In this document: one piece after another, positions 1-9,322 of the stretch
Layout of the letters: each line of letters begins with the position of its first letter
How positions within the stretch are numbered: position 1 is the first letter of the stretch
Source of the DNA: Bacteroidetes bacterium SW_4_67_19
GTDB taxonomy: Bacteria; Bacteroidota; Rhodothermia; Rhodothermales; Salinibacteraceae
Assembly (NCBI GenBank): GCA_003023275.1
Contig: PXTX01000089.1
Location: forward strand, 1-32,452
DNA length: 32,452 nt
Direction of reading: 5' to 3'
Notes under the pieces: generated by a model
Told to the model about the DNA's origin: nothing
Databases searched by the model: none
The model's input: only the letters and a program-made list of their open reading frames with translations
Position numbers and translations under genes: made by a program

Positions 1-2524
1 CCTCGGTCTGCTGTTCCTCTGAGACAGCCTGCTGGTCTCCAGCGCCGGTCGTGTCCGCGCCGGCTTCGTCGCCCGCTTCCTCGTCGCCCGCCCCCTCCTC
101 CTCAACGTCGGCGGACATGACGTTGTCCTCTTCGTCCTGCCCGAAGCCCATATCGAAGGAGTCCTCTTCCTGCGTCGCCGCCGCCGCCGCCACCGAGTCG
201 GCCTGGTAGCTCACGTTTTCCTGGTCGGCGAAGATGGACTCGGGATCCTGGCGAGGCTGGCCTTCCGAGGGCGGCTCGTAGCCGGGCGGCGCGTCGAAAG
301 TGGCCGCCTCCAGCTCCACCCCGTCGATGAAGTGGCCCGCCACCTTCAGGGCGTTGTGCGAGCCCTGCCCCCAGTAGCGCGTGCGAAAGGCGATCCGCGG
401 GCTGTTGAAGCCGACCCACGCGCCGGTCACCAGCTCCGGGTGCATCAGCATGAACCAGCCGTCGGCGTTTTCCTGCGTGGTGCCCGTCTTGGCCGCCCAC
501 GAACTGCTTCCGTCCACGTACTGGCGGATGCGCACGCCCGTCCCCTCCGTCACGACCGCCTCCATCATCTGGAGCGTCCCGTAGGCCACCGACGCCTCCA
601 GCGCCTGGCGGCTCTCGCTCTGGAAGGTTTCGACGGTGCGCCCGTAGCGGTTCTCGATGCGCGTGATGCCGATAGGCTCCTGGTAGCGGCCCTTGTTGGC
701 CAGCGTGCCGTAGGCGCCCACCATCTCCAGCAAGGTCACCTCGCTGGTGCCCAGCCCCAGCGACGGGACTGCCTGCAGGTCGCTCTTGATGCCCATCCGC
801 CGGGCCGTCTCGGCCACGCGCCCGGCCCCGATGTCGATGATCAGCTGCGCGGTGATGGTGTTCTTGGAGTTGGCCAGGCCTTGCTTGAGCGTCATCCTCG
901 TGCCGCTCTCCTCCCCAAAGTTGCCCGGCGACCACGTCTGGCCCGTCGCGTCGTTGACGTACTCGATCTTGGCGTCGCGCAAGACGTCGTTCTGGCGGTA
1001 GCCTCGGTCCAGCGCCGTGGCGTAGACGAACGGCTTGAACGTCGAGCCCGGCTGGCGCTTCGAGAGGTAGGCGTGGTCGTACTTGTCTTCCTCGAAGTCG
1101 CGCCCGCCGACCCAGGCTTTGATGTGGCCGTCAGAAGGGCGCATCGCCACCAAGCCCGACTGGATGCGCTGCATGTTCGTCTTGATCGAGTCGAGGAACG
1201 AGGGGTCGCCTTTGAGCTGCTCGAGGGCTTTTTCCTCGGAGGCGCCCTCTTCGGCGAGGCGCTTGTAGCGGGCGCTTTGCTTGACGAAGGCGTTCAACAG
1301 CTCCGGGTGCGTTTCCCAGAAGTAGTCGAAGGCCGTCTCGGGGTTTTGCTGCGCCTGGTACGCGCTCTCGTTCGAGGAGAAAAACGGCGACGAGGCGCTG
1401 CTCCACGAGACGTCGACGACCGCCTGGAGGTCGTCCATCACTTCCTGGACCGCTTCATCGGCAGCCTTCTGCATCTTCGCGTCGATGGTGGTGTAGACCT
1501 TGAGGCCGTCGCTGTAGAGGTCGTAGCCGTTTTCTTTGGCCCAGTCGCCGAGGCGCTGGCGCAGGTACTCCGCGAAGTAGGGCGCGAGGTTGTGGTTCGC
1601 GTCCACCTTCTGGAAGTCCATCTCGGTGTCCTGCTCCTGCAGACGCTGGACTTCGGCAGAGATGAGCGCCCCCGTCTCGGACATCGCTTCGAGCACATCA
1701 TTGCGACGCTGGCGGTTGTTCTCGGGGTTCTGCACCGGATTGTAGTAGGTCGGCCCGCGCAGCATCGCCATCAGGGTCGCCGACTGGAGCGTGTCGATCT
1801 GGGCGGCCGGTTTGTTGAAGTAGATCTGCGAGGCCGCCTCCACGCCAAAGGCGTTGTAGTTGAAGGGGACCGTGTTGAGGTACATCTCCAGGATCTTCTC
1901 TTTGGAGTACAGGTCGTTGATGCGCACCGCTGTGATCCACTCCTTGATCTTGCGCGAGATGACCCAGTCGTTGGCCACGTCGGTGAAGGCGTTGCGCGCC
2001 AGCTGCATGGTGATCGTCGAGCCGCCCTGCTGGTTGCCCTGCGCGGTCTGCCAGAGCGCCCCGACGGTGCGGCGAAAGCTGACGCCGCCGTGCTCGTAGA
2101 AGCGCTGATCTTCAATGGCCACCAGCGCTTTCGGCAGGGAGGGCGCCATCTCGTCGAGGGAGATGGGCGTGCGGTTTTCCTGGTAGAGCCGCGAGAGCTC
2201 CTGGCCGCCGGCCGTGTAGAGCACCGTGGCGCCGGCCAGCTCGCGCTCGTCGAGGTCGGTCACGCGCGGGGCCAGGAAGACCTGCGTGGCCACGTAGAGG
2301 TAAAAGGCCAGAATCAGCACCGCCGGAATCAAAATAAGGACCGTCGAGCCGGTGCGCTCGCGCCAGTTGTGGCGCAGGTTGGCCTTGAGTTGGTCGAAGT
2401 AGCCGCGCTTCCGCGACGAGTCGGCCAGCCGGCGCGGCGCGCCGGAAGCGCTCCCCGACGAGCGAGCGTGGCTGGAAGACGGGCCGGGGTCCGTAGGGCG
2501 AGAGGGGCCTTGCGAGTCAGCCAT
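1..2524 (-). CDS. Penicillin-binding protein 1A-type transglycosylase/transpeptidase (copy 1), C-terminus off the left edge
   Basis: Reverse-strand translation from ATG at 2524 is open to position 1: MADSQGPSRPTDPG...TVLILIPAVLILAFYLYVATQVF (TM)...EDQRFYEHGGVSFRRTVGALWQ...GGSTITMQLARN (GT51)...KRQPGSTFKPFVYATAL...KTGTTQENADGWFMLMHPELVTGAW (transpeptidase), then an acidic tail. Absent from the ORF track because it is open at the edge. Confidence 0.93.
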   Translation of the reverse strand, partial: MADSQGPSRPTDPGPSSSHARSSGSASGAPRRLADSSRKRGYFDQLKANLRHNWRERTGSTVLILIPAVLILAFYLYVATQVFLAPRVTDLDERELAGATVLYTAGGQELSRLYQENRTPISLDEMAPSLPKALVAIEDQRFYEHGGVSFRRTVGALWQTAQGNQQGGSTITMQLARNAFTDVANDWVISRKIKEWITAVRINDLYSKEKILEMYLNTVPFNYNAFGVEAASQIYFNKPAAQIDTLQSATLMAMLRGPTYYNPVQNPENNRQRRNDVLEAMSETGALISAEVQRLQEQDTEMDFQKVDANHNLAPYFAEYLRQRLGDWAKENGYDLYSDGLKVYTTIDAKMQKAADEAVQEVMDDLQAVVDVSWSSASSPFFSSNESAYQAQQNPETAFDYFWETHPELLNAFVKQSARYKRLAEEGASEEKALEQLKGDPSFLDSIKTNMQRIQSGLVAMRPSDGHIKAWVGGRDFEEDKYDHAYLSKRQPGSTFKPFVYATALDRGYRQNDVLRDAKIEYVNDATGQTWSPGNFGEESGTRMTLKQGLANSKNTITAQLIIDIGAGRVAETARRMGIKSDLQAVPSLGLGTSEVTLLEMVGAYGTLANKGRYQEPIGITRIENRYGRTVETFQSESRQALEASVAYGTLQMMEAVVTEGTGVRIRQYVDGSSSWAAKTGTTQENADGWFMLMHPELVTGAWVGFNSPRIAFRTRYWGQGSHNALKVAGHFIDGVELEAATFDAPPGYEPPSEGQPRQDPESIFADQENVSYQADSVAAAAATQEEDSFDMGFGQDEEDNVMSADVEEEGAGDEEAGDEAGADTTGAGDQQAVSEEQQTE

Positions 2525-2751
2525 AGTAGAGGCGAAGGGGAAAAGAAGAGCAACAATCGCAGGCGAGCACCGAACGCCGCCGGCGTCGCCCGAGCGGAGA
2601 AAATGAGGAGCGGAACCGTTCCTTCGGAGGTGAACTACCGATGCTGTACGCCGCCTCCGGGGAAAAGGATCAAGCCGCTGCCCGGTTTTTTGCTAAAGAA
2701 GCTGTAACGCGCGATGCGCAGCGCGTGCCACGCTTCCTCATCGAACGCGCT

Positions 2752-2789
2752 TCAGCGCTCCGCTCCCATATCAGCGCTCCGCTCCCATA
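2752..2789. repeat. Exact 19-bp tandem duplication (tcagcgctccgctcccata x2)
   Basis: Read directly: 2752-2770 and 2771-2789 identical. Confidence 0.95.
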
Positions 2790-2806
2790 GAGGAGGCCTA
2801 CAAGCG

Positions 2807-3235
2807 CTACCGCTGAACCGCGGCGCTGCGGAACTGGAGGAGCGTCTGGTGCAGCCGGTCGGGGGCTTTGCGGAAGTGCTCGGGGGCGAACTTGTCGTTC
2901 AAGAAAGGCCCGCAGCCGTCGGGCAGCGTCTCGGGCCGGGCGCGGTCGAGGTCGGAAAAGCCCATCGCCCAGCCGGGAAACTCGCGCTGATCGACGAGGC
3001 GCTCGCGGAGGGGGATGACAGCGGTGTGCCGGTCGTCGGCGCGGATGGTGTCGTAGAGGGTGCGCACGGTGTGCTGCGGCCCTTCGAGCACCTGCACGAA
3101 GCGTGCGTCGCGGTACAGGAGCATGCCGGTCACGCCCAGGCGTTCGTTCTTGGAGCGGGCGGTTCCGAGGAGCGCTTCGAGGGCGCTCGGCGTCATCGGG
3201 CGGGTGGCCGAGCTGGCGTAGACGAGCTGAAACAT
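2807..3235 (-). CDS. Short BLUF-domain blue-light photoreceptor protein
   Basis: 142 aa MFQLVYASSATRPMTPSALEALLGTARSKNERLGVTGMLLYRDARFVQVLEGPQHTVRTLYDTIRADDRH...FPGWAMGF; BLUF hallmarks Y-x-S-x-A, N-x3-G-x-T-G, F-x-Q-x-L-E-G, D-x-R-H. ORF track extends upstream to 3640 but the domain starts at 3235. Confidence 0.92.
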   Translation of the reverse strand: MFQLVYASSATRPMTPSALEALLGTARSKNERLGVTGMLLYRDARFVQVLEGPQHTVRTLYDTIRADDRHTAVIPLRERLVDQREFPGWAMGFSDLDRARPETLPDGCGPFLNDKFAPEHFRKAPDRLHQTLLQFRSAAVQR

Positions 3236-3757
3236 GGCCGGGCGGGCGGCGAACCCGTTCGTTCGAGGAAAGAACGAAAGGGCGAGACGCGGCGCCACAG
3301 CTGCGGCCAGAGCAGAAGGCGCGCTCGCTCGCTCACCCGCAAAGCGAACAAAAGCCACGCCAATATATGCAGCATTCGTCTTCGTCAGCGCCTGGGCCGG
3401 GGCGACGCCTTCGCTCGCTGCGAGAGCAGGCGAAGACTGTGCAGAAAACACCACGGCGCGGGCGCCCCTCGCGCATTGCCTGCACAACGCATCGCCTGCA
3501 TACGCAATGTTTCTTCCACGACGTAATATTTTTTTCCTCGCGGCGGCGCTTCCCCCCTGGGCTTTCCCCCTGGGCGGAACGGCCCTCCAGAGGAAGCATA
3601 GTACAGGTCGAGCGCCGGCTACCCCGGCTGCAGCGGCCACTGAAGGCAGCCGCAGGTGGGTGTGCCGGGACGCAGCCCCTCGTGTTCGCGTTTCGGGTAT
3701 TGCCCGGGTCTGCGGACCTTCTTTTGCGTCCGGGCCATGGTCGGCGCTTTTTCTATG

Positions 3758-3872
3758 GTGTTACAGTGTTATGGTGTTTGGGTGTCGTAGTGTTTTTCTG
3801 AACGCTGGTGTCGAAGTTGGGGGGCGGCGGGAGCAGAAAAAGTCGCACCCTAACACGGCAACACCACAACAC
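3758..3872 (+). repeat. 8-nt iterated array with inverted partner: (GTGTTNNN)x5 at 3758-3797, (NNNAACAC)x3 at 3849-3872, just upstream of a start codon
   Basis: gtgttaca|gtgttatg|gtgtttgg|gtgtcgta|gtgttttt ... cctaacac|ggcaacac|cacaacac, then cccctcccgacATG. Confidence 0.85.
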
Positions 3873-3884
3873 CCCCCTCCCGAC

Positions 3885-5585
3885 ATGATCGGACTCGTTC
3901 ACGGCTACGGCCTTTCCGGTTCCGGCTCGAACCTCTGGACGCGCTCGGTGGCCGAGGCGTTCACCTACGAAGGAAAGAGCGTGCACCTGTTTTGCCAGGA
4001 AACCGATCCGGAGGGGCTGCCCTTCGTCAGCGAGGCGCGCGTGTACCGCGACGCGGAGGGCACGCCCGAAACGCTCTTTTCGCGCTCTACCGACTACGAC
4101 GGCGCCTGCGTCCTGCACCGCCCCGAGCTGGAGCGCCTGCCCGTCTTCGTGCGTCCGCCGCGTGGAGCGTCCGACTACCTGGCCTACATGCCCGACTTCA
4201 CCGACGAGGAAGTCGAGACGTACCTTGCGCGCAACACGCAGCCGCTGCGCCGCGTGGTCGAGGACGAAGGCCTGGAGGCGTTGCACGTCAACCACACGGT
4301 GCTGATGTCGGAGGTGGGGCGGCGCGTGCACGAGGCCACGGGCGTGCCCTTCGCCGTGATGCCGCACGGCAGCGCCATCGAGTACGTCGTGCGGCGCGAC
4401 GAGCGCTTTCAGAAAATCGCCGCCGGGGCGCTGGCCTCCGCGCAGCGCGTCTTCGTGCTCTCCAATGAAATTCAGGACCGCCTGCGCGAGGTCTTCCCCG
4501 ATCTGGAGGGCGGCCCCGACGGGCTGACCGACAAGATGCGCTCGACGCGCTCGGGCGTGAACACGCGGCAGTTCGCCCTGGTCGAGCGCTCCGAGCGCCC
4601 CGCGAGCGTGGAGCGCATCAAGGCGGCCGTCGAGGGCGCTGAGCGCGGCAAGACGCCCGGGCAGACCCGGCGGATGCGCGAGCACCTGCGCGAAATCGAC
4701 GACGAAACCGACGCCGAGCCGTCCATCGAGCGCCTGCAGGAAGCCCTCGACACGGCCGACGGCTACGACGAGCGCCGCCCCGACACGGACCTCGAAGCCA
4801 CGCTCGACGGCATAGACTGGACCGAGGCGGAGGTCGTCACGTTCGTGGGGCGGCTCATCAGCTACAAGGGCATCCCGTCCATCGTCGCGGCGCTGCCGCT
4901 CATGCTGCGCGCGCGGCCCGACGTGCGCGTAGTGCTGGCCGGGGCGGGGCCGCTGCGCGAAGTGCTCGAAGCGCTCGTCTTTGCCCTGGCGGAGGGGCGC
5001 CGCGACCTGGCGCGCGCCCTCGCCGGAAGCGGCGGCACGCTCGAAGGCGAAAACGAAGGCGCCCTGGACACGGTCACCGGCCTCTTCGACGCGCTGGAGG
5101 AAAAGGGCACGCTGGCAGACTACTTCATCACTGCCGAGACGCACCTGCGCCCCGAGACCGTCCTCTTTACCGGCTACCTCGAGCACGATGCGCTGTGTCA
5201 CCTCTTTCCGTGCTGCGACGTGGCGGTCTTTCCCTCGAGGGTGGCCGAGGGGGCCCCGCTGGTGGTGCCCGAGGCGATGGCCTCGGGCTGCTACCCGATG
5301 GGCACCAACTTCGCCGGCATGAAAGACAGCCTCGACGCGGTCGAAGAGGGACTGCGCTCGGAGGGCGGCTTCGACGAAGAGGAGGTCGCGCCGCTGCGCC
5401 TGCGCCCGGAGCCGGCACACACCGCCCGCGACATTGCCGCAAACGTGCCGCGCGCCCTCGACCTGGGGGGCCGCCAGCGCCCGGCCCTGCGCCGCGTGGC
5501 CGACGAGCGCTTTTCCTGGCGCGGCATCGCCGAGTCGCTCGGCGACGAACTGGCGTCGCTCCGCTCACTGGATCGCAGATCGTGA
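3885..5585 (+). CDS. Glycosyltransferase, GT4-like
   Basis: 566 aa from ATG 3885: MIGLVHGYGLSGSGSNLWTRSVAEAFTYEGKSVHLF...HGSAIEYVV...GVNTRQF...VTFVGRLISYKGIPSIVAALPLML...VVLAGAGPL...LFTGYLEHDALCHLFPCCDVAVFPSRVAEGAPLVVPEAMASG. Confidence 0.85.
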   Translation: MIGLVHGYGLSGSGSNLWTRSVAEAFTYEGKSVHLFCQETDPEGLPFVSEARVYRDAEGTPETLFSRSTDYDGACVLHRPELERLPVFVRPPRGASDYLAYMPDFTDEEVETYLARNTQPLRRVVEDEGLEALHVNHTVLMSEVGRRVHEATGVPFAVMPHGSAIEYVVRRDERFQKIAAGALASAQRVFVLSNEIQDRLREVFPDLEGGPDGLTDKMRSTRSGVNTRQFALVERSERPASVERIKAAVEGAERGKTPGQTRRMREHLREIDDETDAEPSIERLQEALDTADGYDERRPDTDLEATLDGIDWTEAEVVTFVGRLISYKGIPSIVAALPLMLRARPDVRVVLAGAGPLREVLEALVFALAEGRRDLARALAGSGGTLEGENEGALDTVTGLFDALEEKGTLADYFITAETHLRPETVLFTGYLEHDALCHLFPCCDVAVFPSRVAEGAPLVVPEAMASGCYPMGTNFAGMKDSLDAVEEGLRSEGGFDEEEVAPLRLRPEPAHTARDIAANVPRALDLGGRQRPALRRVADERFSWRGIAESLGDELASLRSLDRRS

Positions 5586-5689
5586 GTTGTGTGCTACTGA
5601 GGTTGGCATTTCAGCAACCATCGACTATCGACCATCTCCCCGTCCCTCGATTTCCTGCCGAGAGGCCCGATATGCGAGGTGTTCTACAT

Positions 5690-6298
5690 ATGCGACTTCT
5701 ACCGCTTTTACTTTTCACGGTCGTTTTTGCCCTGGTGATCTCCAGCGGCAGCGCGGCTGCGCAAAGCGTTCCGCCCGAGCGCGAGCAAATCGCCGCAGCG
5801 GTGCGCGCGGCCCCGCCGGCGCTGCGGAACGAGGCCACTGTGCTCGGCTACCCGGCAGACGCCGACGGCACGCTCCGCACGCTGCGCGAAGGGGCGGGCC
5901 GGCTCATTTGCCTGGCCGACCAGCCCGGGGGAGACCGTTTCCACGTGTCCTGCTACCACCGCGCCCTGGAGCCATTCATGAAGCGCGGCCGCGAACTTCG
6001 GGCCCAGGACCTCTCCCGCGGCGCCGTCGACAGCGTTCGCCGTGCCGAGATCGAGGCCGGGCAATGGTCGATGCCCCAGCGTCCGACGGCGCTCTATACG
6101 CTGAGCGGACCCGCCGGCAGCTACGACGCCGCTGCCGACACCGCACGCGGCGCCTCGCCGGTGAAGGTGATCTACGTCCCTTACGCCACTGCCGAATCGA
6201 CGGGCCTGCCTACCAGCGCCGGGCCGGGCGAGCCCTGGATCATGGAAGGCGGCACCCCGTGGGCGCACGTCATGATCGTAGGTCCGAAGCAGCCGTGA
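5690..6298 (+). CDS. Predicted secreted protein of unknown function
   Basis: In-frame ATG at 5690 (alternative 5672); MRLLPLLLFTVVFALVISSGSAAAQS signal-peptide-like N-terminus, 202 aa. Confidence 0.7.
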   Translation: MRLLPLLLFTVVFALVISSGSAAAQSVPPEREQIAAAVRAAPPALRNEATVLGYPADADGTLRTLREGAGRLICLADQPGGDRFHVSCYHRALEPFMKRGRELRAQDLSRGAVDSVRRAEIEAGQWSMPQRPTALYTLSGPAGSYDAAADTARGASPVKVIYVPYATAESTGLPTSAGPGEPWIMEGGTPWAHVMIVGPKQP

Positions 6299-6307
6299 GC
6301 CAGGCGT

Positions 6308-6604
6308 TCACTCCTCCGCTCCCGAACGCTCCATTCCCACCGAGAAGAGCCGCTCCAGGTCGTGGCGCGAGTGCACGCGGAAGCCGATCAGCGTCTCCGA
6401 GTGGGTGATGCCTTCGATGTGGCGCACGTGCTCGGTGACGAGCGTAGCCAGGTCGTCGCTTTCGGCCACGCGCAAAATGGCAACCAGGTCGTAGCGCCCG
6501 GCCACGGAGTGCACCTCGCTCACGCCGTCGAGGCGGACGAGCGCTTCGGCCACGTCGTTGACGCGGTCGCGCTCGGTGTCGAGGAGAACGATGGCGGTAG
6601 TCAT
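6308..6604 (-). CDS. Stand-alone Lrp/AsnC ligand-binding (RAM) domain protein
   Basis: 98 aa MTTAIVLLDTERDRVNDVAEALVRLDGVSEVHSVAGRYDLVAILRVAESDDLATLVTEHVRHIEGITHSETLIGFRV; no HTH. Confidence 0.85.
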   Translation of the reverse strand: MTTAIVLLDTERDRVNDVAEALVRLDGVSEVHSVAGRYDLVAILRVAESDDLATLVTEHVRHIEGITHSETLIGFRVHSRHDLERLFSVGMERSGAEE

Positions 6605-6827
6605 GCTGGGGGCGGGGGAAGAAGTGCGAGGGCGGGGACAGGTGCACGTTCAATCGGTGTCCTTGGACATTCACGATCATCTCGAAAACGGCCGCAGACG
6701 TTTTGGCGAACCGGTAGAGCGCAGGTGGTCCGCTCGCTACGCTCGCTGGATCGTAGATCGTTTCTCATTTGCTTTCGCCGGTGGCTTTCCGAAAACCATT
6801 TACCACCCCCCTTCTTCCCAGGCAACA

Positions 6828-6873
6828 GCGAACGTCGGAAAGTCGGCGGGGTCGTCCAAGTTACCGATTGAAG
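6828..6873. repeat. Dispersed intergenic repeat, copy 1 of 2 (ends ...TTACCGATTGAAG)
   Basis: gcgaacgtcggaaagtcggcggggtcgtccaagttaccgattgaag aligns to 17760-17802 with few differences. Confidence 0.75.
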
Positions 6874-6923
6874 TTGGCACTGGGGAAGCAAGCCGCCGCA
6901 GCCCCCTGAAAACCGACCACCAG

Positions 6924-7298
6924 CTATTGACCACTGGCGGTCGTGTCGGGGGAGAGGGTGAGCTCGGTGGAGGCGGGCAGTTTTTCGACGTTGGCGAGGC
7001 GGTAGTTTTCGTGATCGAGCACCAGGTCGAAGCTGATTTTGTCGCCGGCTCGGACGTTCGCGGTGTCGCGCAGGTCGGCCAGAGGCAGCTCCATGACCAT
7101 CGGCTCGGTCATTACGCTGTCGAAGGGTTCGTGCTCAATGAGGAGAGCGCGCCCGCTGTCGGCGCGGGCCAGGACTTCGGCGCGGCCGTCTTCGTAGACT
7201 TCCATCGGCGGTGGAAGCGGTTCGCTGAAGCAGGCCGCCAGCGCCAGCAGGAGCAGCAGAGCAGCGGCGAGGAAAAAAGCGGGACGGCGGGAGGGCAT
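6924..7298 (-). CDS. Lipoprotein with CusF/copper-binding-like domain
   Basis: From ATG 7298: MPSRRPAFFLAAALLLLLALAAC|FSEP (lipobox) ...GRALLIEHEPFDSVMTEPMVMELPLADLRDTANVRAGDKISFDLVLDHENYRLANVEKLP; resembles CusF_Ec fold motifs. Confidence 0.6.
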   Translation of the reverse strand: MPSRRPAFFLAAALLLLLALAACFSEPLPPPMEVYEDGRAEVLARADSGRALLIEHEPFDSVMTEPMVMELPLADLRDTANVRAGDKISFDLVLDHENYRLANVEKLPASTELTLSPDTTASGQ

Positions 7299-7356
7299 TC
7301 GAGGAATTGAAGTGGGAAAGTGAGAGCAGGCAGGAAGCAAACGCCCCTTCTTCCCT

Positions 7357-9192
7357 TCACTCGTTGTCTTTCGCCCCGTCTTCCTGCAGCCGCACGTCGC
7401 GCACCTTGAGCTGGAGGGAGGTGCGTCCGTTCCAGGTGTTCTCCTCCACCGAAAAGAGCAACTCCAGCGGCTGTCCGTCGCTTCGGCTTTGCTTGAGCAC
7501 GTCGAACTTGTCCCCCAGGCCGAAGGCAATGGCGTCCATCGTGGCGTCGCCGCTCACCGGGCCGTCGCCGCCGTCGCCGGGACGAACCGTGAACTTGAGG
7601 TGCTTGCCGTCGGAGCCGACGCGGCGCGGGGAACGCGCCAACGCCAGGTTGCGGGCGTGGAAGACGGGTTTCGCGTTGGAGGGGCCGTGTGGGGCAAACT
7701 GCTTGAGCACCGTCCAGAAGCGTTCCTTCAGGGAGCCGATGTCCTCCAGCGCCAGCGGGGCGTCGACCTTGTGAACGGGGTGCAGGACCTCCGGCGAGGT
7801 CACCTGCGCGCCGACGGCTTCGTCGAAGCGCTCGCGGAAGGCGTCGAGATTGGCACGGCGCAGCGTGAGGCCGGCGGCGTAGTCGTGCCCGCCGAACTGC
7901 TCGAGCAGCTCGGAGCAGCCGGCGAGCGCGTCGTACACGTTCACCCCGCTGACCGAGCGGGCCGAGCCTTTGAGCAGGTCTTCGCCTTCCCTCGCGTCGG
8001 CGGCGGTGAGCAGCACGGTGGGCCGGTAGAAGCGCTCCACGATGCTGCTGGCCACGATGCCGACGACGCCCTGGTGCCAGTCTTCATCGGCCAGGACGAG
8101 CGCATGCGGAGAGCGCGCGTTGATCTGTCGCTCGGCGCGGCGGGCGGCTTCCTGCTCGGTCTCGCGGTCGAGGGTGCGGCGCCGCGTGTTGATCTCGTCA
8201 AGCGTCTCGGCGAGCGGGCGGGCGTCATCTTCGTTGTCGGCCAGCAGGAGGTCCACCGCGCGGTCGGCGCGGTCGAGGCGGCCGGCGGCGTTGATGCGCG
8301 GGCCCAGCGTGAAGACGAGCCGCCCGCCGGTGATGCCGCCGAGGTCGAGGTCGGCTGCGTCGGCGAGCGCGCGCAAACCGGGGCTGGCCTCTCCCGACCG
8401 CATTTTCTCAAGCCCTTCGCGCAGGAAGATCCGGTTTTCGCCGTGGACGGGCACGATGTCCGCTGCGATGGCGAGCGCCAGCAGGTCGCCGAAGCCCGCA
8501 AGGACCGCCTCGGTGGCCTCTTCGAGAGAAGCGCCGCGCTGCTGGAGGGTCGCCTGCACGAGCTTCGCCCCCACGCCGCAGCCGCAGAGGGACGCGAACG
8601 GATAGTCGCCGTCCGAACGCTTCGGGTCGAGCACGGCGAGGGCGTCGGGAAGCACCGGCTGGCCGTCGTCGTCGGTGGCGGGGGTGTGATGGTCGCAGAT
8701 GAGGAGGTCGAGGCCCAGCTCGCGGGCGTAGGCGGCTTCGTCGGTCGCCGTGACGCCGCAGTCGAGCGCGACGACGAGCGTGGCGCCGTGTTCTTTCGCG
8801 CGGTCGAGGCCGGCGCGGCAGAGGCCGTATCCGTGCGCGAAGCGGTCGGGGACGAAGTAGTCCGTTTCGACCCCTTCGGAACGCAGGAAGCGCGTCATCA
8901 GGGCTGTGGCGGTGGTGCCGTCCACGTCGTAGTCGCCGTAGACGAACACGCGCTCGCCCGCTTCGAGGGCCTCGTCGAGGCGAGCGGCGGCGCGCTTCAT
9001 ACCGGCCATCTCGAACGGGTCGTGCAGGTCGGCGCGCTCGGGGCGGAAGAAGCGGCGCGCGCGTTCGAGCGAGTCGATGCCGCGTGCGGCGAGCGCTCGC
9101 GCCAGCGCCTCGGGCAGGTCGTTGAGGTCTTCGCGCAGGCGCGGCACGACATCGGGGTCGTCCAGTTCGCGCTCGATCCAGCGGGGGCTCAT
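7357..9192 (-). CDS. recJ: Single-stranded-DNA-specific exonuclease RecJ
   Basis: From ATG 9192: MSPRWIERELDDPDVVPRLREDL...GDYDVDGTTATALM...CDHHTP...GPRINAAGRLDRADRAVDLLL...GHDYAAGLTL. The 813-aa track ORF fuses it to the upstream gene. Confidence 0.93.
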   Translation of the reverse strand: MSPRWIERELDDPDVVPRLREDLNDLPEALARALAARGIDSLERARRFFRPERADLHDPFEMAGMKRAAARLDEALEAGERVFVYGDYDVDGTTATALMTRFLRSEGVETDYFVPDRFAHGYGLCRAGLDRAKEHGATLVVALDCGVTATDEAAYARELGLDLLICDHHTPATDDDGQPVLPDALAVLDPKRSDGDYPFASLCGCGVGAKLVQATLQQRGASLEEATEAVLAGFGDLLALAIAADIVPVHGENRIFLREGLEKMRSGEASPGLRALADAADLDLGGITGGRLVFTLGPRINAAGRLDRADRAVDLLLADNEDDARPLAETLDEINTRRRTLDRETEQEAARRAERQINARSPHALVLADEDWHQGVVGIVASSIVERFYRPTVLLTAADAREGEDLLKGSARSVSGVNVYDALAGCSELLEQFGGHDYAAGLTLRRANLDAFRERFDEAVGAQVTSPEVLHPVHKVDAPLALEDIGSLKERFWTVLKQFAPHGPSNAKPVFHARNLALARSPRRVGSDGKHLKFTVRPGDGGDGPVSGDATMDAIAFGLGDKFDVLKQSRSDGQPLELLFSVEENTWNGRTSLQLKVRDVRLQEDGAKDNE

Positions 9193-9257
9193 GGGAATTT
9201 CGGGTCGAAGGTAAAACAGGCCAACGTCACGGCAACCCATTCTCCCCCTTGTTCGCG

Positions 9258-9291
9258 CTCTCGCGCGCAGATATCCTCTCGCGCGCAGATA
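9258..9291. repeat. 18-bp tandem repeat, about 1.9 copies (ctctcgcgcgcagatat c)
   Basis: ctctcgcgcgcagatatc|ctctcgcgcgcagata between recJ and the upstream gene. Confidence 0.9.
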
Positions 9292-9322
9292 CTGCGTCGG
9301 ACGGGAAACGGCGTCCCCGCAC

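Noticed and set aside
332-2707. 791-aa + strand ORF opposite PBP1A copy 1 (also 11595-13511 and 7489-9336 +)
   Set aside because: Antisense shadow ORFs of high-GC genes; low-complexity R/A/V/H-rich translations with no recognisable domain, while the opposite strand encodes clear proteins.
3234-3884. N-terminal extension of the 783-aa ORF
   Set aside because: Runs through the BLUF upstream region and the octamer array; the recognisable protein begins at ATG 3885.
3753-5420. 555-aa minus-strand ORF opposite the glycosyltransferase
   Set aside because: Antisense of a well-supported GT4-like gene.
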